This document shows positions 5,261 through 7,038 of a stretch of 7,038 nucleotides of DNA, one piece after another. Origin of the DNA: Burkholderiaceae bacterium. Its GTDB lineage: Bacteria; Pseudomonadota; Gammaproteobacteria; Burkholderiales; Burkholderiaceae. Made by a program: the position numbers and the translations under genes. The notes beneath the pieces are model-generated. The model worked only from the letters and a program-made list of their open reading frames with translations. It was not told where the DNA came from and did not search any database. Location: NCBI GenBank assembly GCA_947371415.1, contig CANBPJ010000090.1:1-7038 (forward strand). Direction: 5' to 3'. Position 1 is the stretch's first letter; every line of letters starts with the position of its first letter.

Positions 5261-7038
5261 ATGACATATGCCAATCCCCAGACAGCAGGACAGACTGCCG
5301 GCACAAACAACCCAGGAATGAATCCATCAGAATCGATGAATCAAGCTCCATCTGCTGGCTTTGTTGCTGGTGGAGTGGGTGGTGGCCAAGCGACCCAATT
5401 ATCGGATTACAAAATTATTCGTCGCAATGGCTCAGTCGTGGCATTTGAGCCATCAAAAATTGCGATTGCGGTAACTAAGGCATTTTTGGCAGTTAATGGC
5501 GGTCAAGGTGCTGCTTCTGCGCGTGTTCGTGAGCAGGTTGAGCAATTGACGCATGCAGTCGTTCGCGCCCTTCTCCGTAGCCGTCCAAATGGTGGAACTT
5601 TCCATATTGAAGATATTCAAGACCAAGTTGAGCTGGCATTGATGCGTAGTGGTGAGCACAACGTTGCGCGTGCTTATGTTCTTTATCGTGAAAAGCGTAA
5701 TCAAGAGCGCGCTACACAACAGGGAGTCTCTCAGGAAACTCAGGCCGCTACTCAAGCAGGCGAATCTGGCCTCAAGGTGATGGATAACGGCGTGGAGAAG
5801 TGGCTCGATATGGCTGCTTTACGGACGATTATTGAAGCTGCGTGTGAAGGTCTTGGAAACAATATTGATGCAAGCCCAATCATCACTGAAACCATCAAGA
5901 ATTTATACGATGGCGTGCCAATGGCTCAGGTGTATGACTCTGCAATTTTGGCTTCACGTACTTTGATTGAAAAAGATCCTGCTTACAGCCAAGTGACTGC
6001 ACGTATCTTGATGCACGTGATCCGTAAAGAAATTTTAGGTCGCGAAGTGTTGCAAGGCGATATGCAAGCTGAGTACGGCACTTACTTTGCCAAATACATT
6101 GACGAAGGCATTTCTGCTGAGTTGCTAGATCCACGCATGCGTGAGTTTGATCTCCCGCGCCTAGCTGCAGCATTGAACGCTAGCCGTGACTTGCAATTCA
6201 ACTACCTTGGTTTGCAAACTTTGTATGACCGCTATTTCTTGCACATTGAAGAGCGTCGCATTGAAATGCCGCAGGCTTTCTTCATGCGCGTTGCAATGGG
6301 CTTATCTTTGAATGAGTTAGATCGTGAGCGTCGTGCAATCGAGTTCTATGAAATCCTCTCTACATTTGATTTCATGTCCAGCACACCAACCTTGTTTAAC
6401 TCAGCAACGACACGTCCACAGTTATCTAGCTGCTACCTAACAACAGTGGACGATGATCTTGATGGCATCTATGAGGCCTTGAAAGAAAATGCACTCTTGT
6501 CTAAGTTTGCTGGTGGCCTTGGCAATGACTGGACTAACGTTCGCGCCTTGGGAAGTCATATCAAGGGCACTAACGGTAAGTCGCAAGGTGTTGTGCCATT
6601 CCTTAAGGTGGTGAATGACACAGCAGTTGCAGTCAATCAGGGCGGTAAGCGTAAGGGTGCGGTTTGTGCTTATTTAGAGACGTGGCACTTAGACATTGAA
6701 GAGTTCCTCGAGTTGCGTAAGAACACGGGTGATGATCGTCGCCGTACGCACGATATGAACACTTCGAATTGGATTCCGGATTTGTTTATGAAGCGTGTGA
6801 TGGAGGGTGGTGAGTGGACATTGTTCTCACCTTCAAATACACCTGACTTGCATGACAAATACGGTAAGGCATTTGAAGAGGCGTATGTAGCTTATGAGAA
6901 AAAAGCAGATGCTGGTGAATTGAAACCATTCCGCCGTATTCCTGCGCAACAATTGTGGCGCAAGATGTTGGGCATGCTGTTTGAAACTGGTCATCCATGG
7001 ATCACATTTAAAGATCCTTGCAATATTCGTAGCCCACA
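5261..7038 (+). CDS. nrdA: Ribonucleoside-diphosphate reductase class I, alpha (large) subunit, N-terminal part (runs off the right edge)
   Basis: NrdA reduces ribonucleoside diphosphates to deoxyribonucleotides with the radical-bearing NrdB subunit. The frame is open from 5261 to the window end, 592 codons plus two bases. Residues 1-47 are a Gly/Gln/Asn/Ala/Pro-rich extension. Residues 50-146 form a canonical ATP-cone, the overall activity site: YKIIRRNGSVVAFEPSKI, then GGTFHIEDIQDQVELALM and ARAYVLYREKR. Residues 180-259 align with the cone-equivalent N-terminus of E. coli NrdA but lack the basic nucleotide-binding motif, so they look like a degenerate second cone. The catalytic barrel starts near 320. 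SSCYL with Cys391 corresponds to E. coli Cys225 of the redox pair. NQGGKRKGAVCAYLETWHLD and RTHDMNTSNWIPDLF are typical of the family. The radical cysteine motif (NxCxE) and the C-terminal redox cysteines lie beyond the window. Betaproteobacterial NrdA is usually nearly 1000 residues, and nrdB normally follows. The upstream NrdR box predicts repression by NrdR. Confidence 0.96.
   Translation, partial: MTYANPQTAGQTAGTNNPGMNPSESMNQAPSAGFVAGGVGGGQATQLSDYKIIRRNGSVVAFEPSKIAIAVTKAFLAVNGGQGAASARVREQVEQLTHAVVRALLRSRPNGGTFHIEDIQDQVELALMRSGEHNVARAYVLYREKRNQERATQQGVSQETQAATQAGESGLKVMDNGVEKWLDMAALRTIIEAACEGLGNNIDASPIITETIKNLYDGVPMAQVYDSAILASRTLIEKDPAYSQVTARILMHVIRKEILGREVLQGDMQAEYGTYFAKYIDEGISAELLDPRMREFDLPRLAAALNASRDLQFNYLGLQTLYDRYFLHIEERRIEMPQAFFMRVAMGLSLNELDRERRAIEFYEILSTFDFMSSTPTLFNSATTRPQLSSCYLTTVDDDLDGIYEALKENALLSKFAGGLGNDWTNVRALGSHIKGTNGKSQGVVPFLKVVNDTAVAVNQGGKRKGAVCAYLETWHLDIEEFLELRKNTGDDRRRTHDMNTSNWIPDLFMKRVMEGGEWTLFSPSNTPDLHDKYGKAFEEAYVAYEKKADAGELKPFRRIPAQQLWRKMLGMLFETGHPWITFKDPCNIRSP

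Noticed and set aside
5453..6173. Minus-strand frames inside nrdA (5453-5755 and 5895-6173)
   Set aside because: Both are antisense to strongly conserved NrdA domains and show no motif or ribosome site.
6670..6998. Minus-strand frames inside nrdA (6670-6858 and 6786-6998)
   Set aside because: They overlap each other and the conserved NrdA barrel; no family resemblance.

Overview
The window looks like a chromosomal core region of a betaproteobacterium of the order Burkholderiales. Moderate GC content (mid-40s % by eye), the protein styles and the gene neighbourhood suggest Polynucleobacter or a close freshwater relative; this is inferred from memory of the families, not from a search. No mobile element, CRISPR array, tRNA or rRNA gene was seen.

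Layout. Bases 1-102 hold the first 34 codons of rppH (RNA pyrophosphohydrolase) on the minus strand. It diverges across a 50-bp spacer from proS (prolyl-tRNA synthetase, 153-1895, plus). proS converges on ffh (signal recognition particle GTPase, 1916-3298, minus) with a 20-bp gap. ffh in turn diverges, over another 20 bp, from a plus-strand pair: a ypjD-type membrane protein of the cytochrome c assembly family (3319-4167) and, 4 nt later, an AmpD amidase from a TTG start (4172-4987). After a 273-bp AT-rich regulatory region, nrdA (class I ribonucleotide reductase large subunit) starts at 5261 and runs off the right edge.

Two items stand out. First, the AmpD protein is not the usual soluble amidase of about 185 residues. 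Its amidase domain follows a membrane segment and a Cys/His zinc-ribbon-like module resembling the small PP0621-type proteins, so it looks like a gene fusion that tethers a peptidoglycan-recycling amidase to the inner membrane. Second, the nrdA leader holds one clear NrdR-like palindrome (5174-5189), a weaker copy exactly 31 bp upstream overlapping a possible -10 element, and a nested inverted repeat (5085-5150). This predicts repression of nrdA by NrdR. The NrdA N-terminus carries a canonical ATP-cone followed by a second, degenerate cone-like segment.

The genes do not form one pathway. They are housekeeping functions: mRNA 5'-end processing, tRNA charging, membrane protein targeting, envelope or haem-related membrane biology, muropeptide recycling and dNTP synthesis. 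No clearly new multi-gene system is visible.
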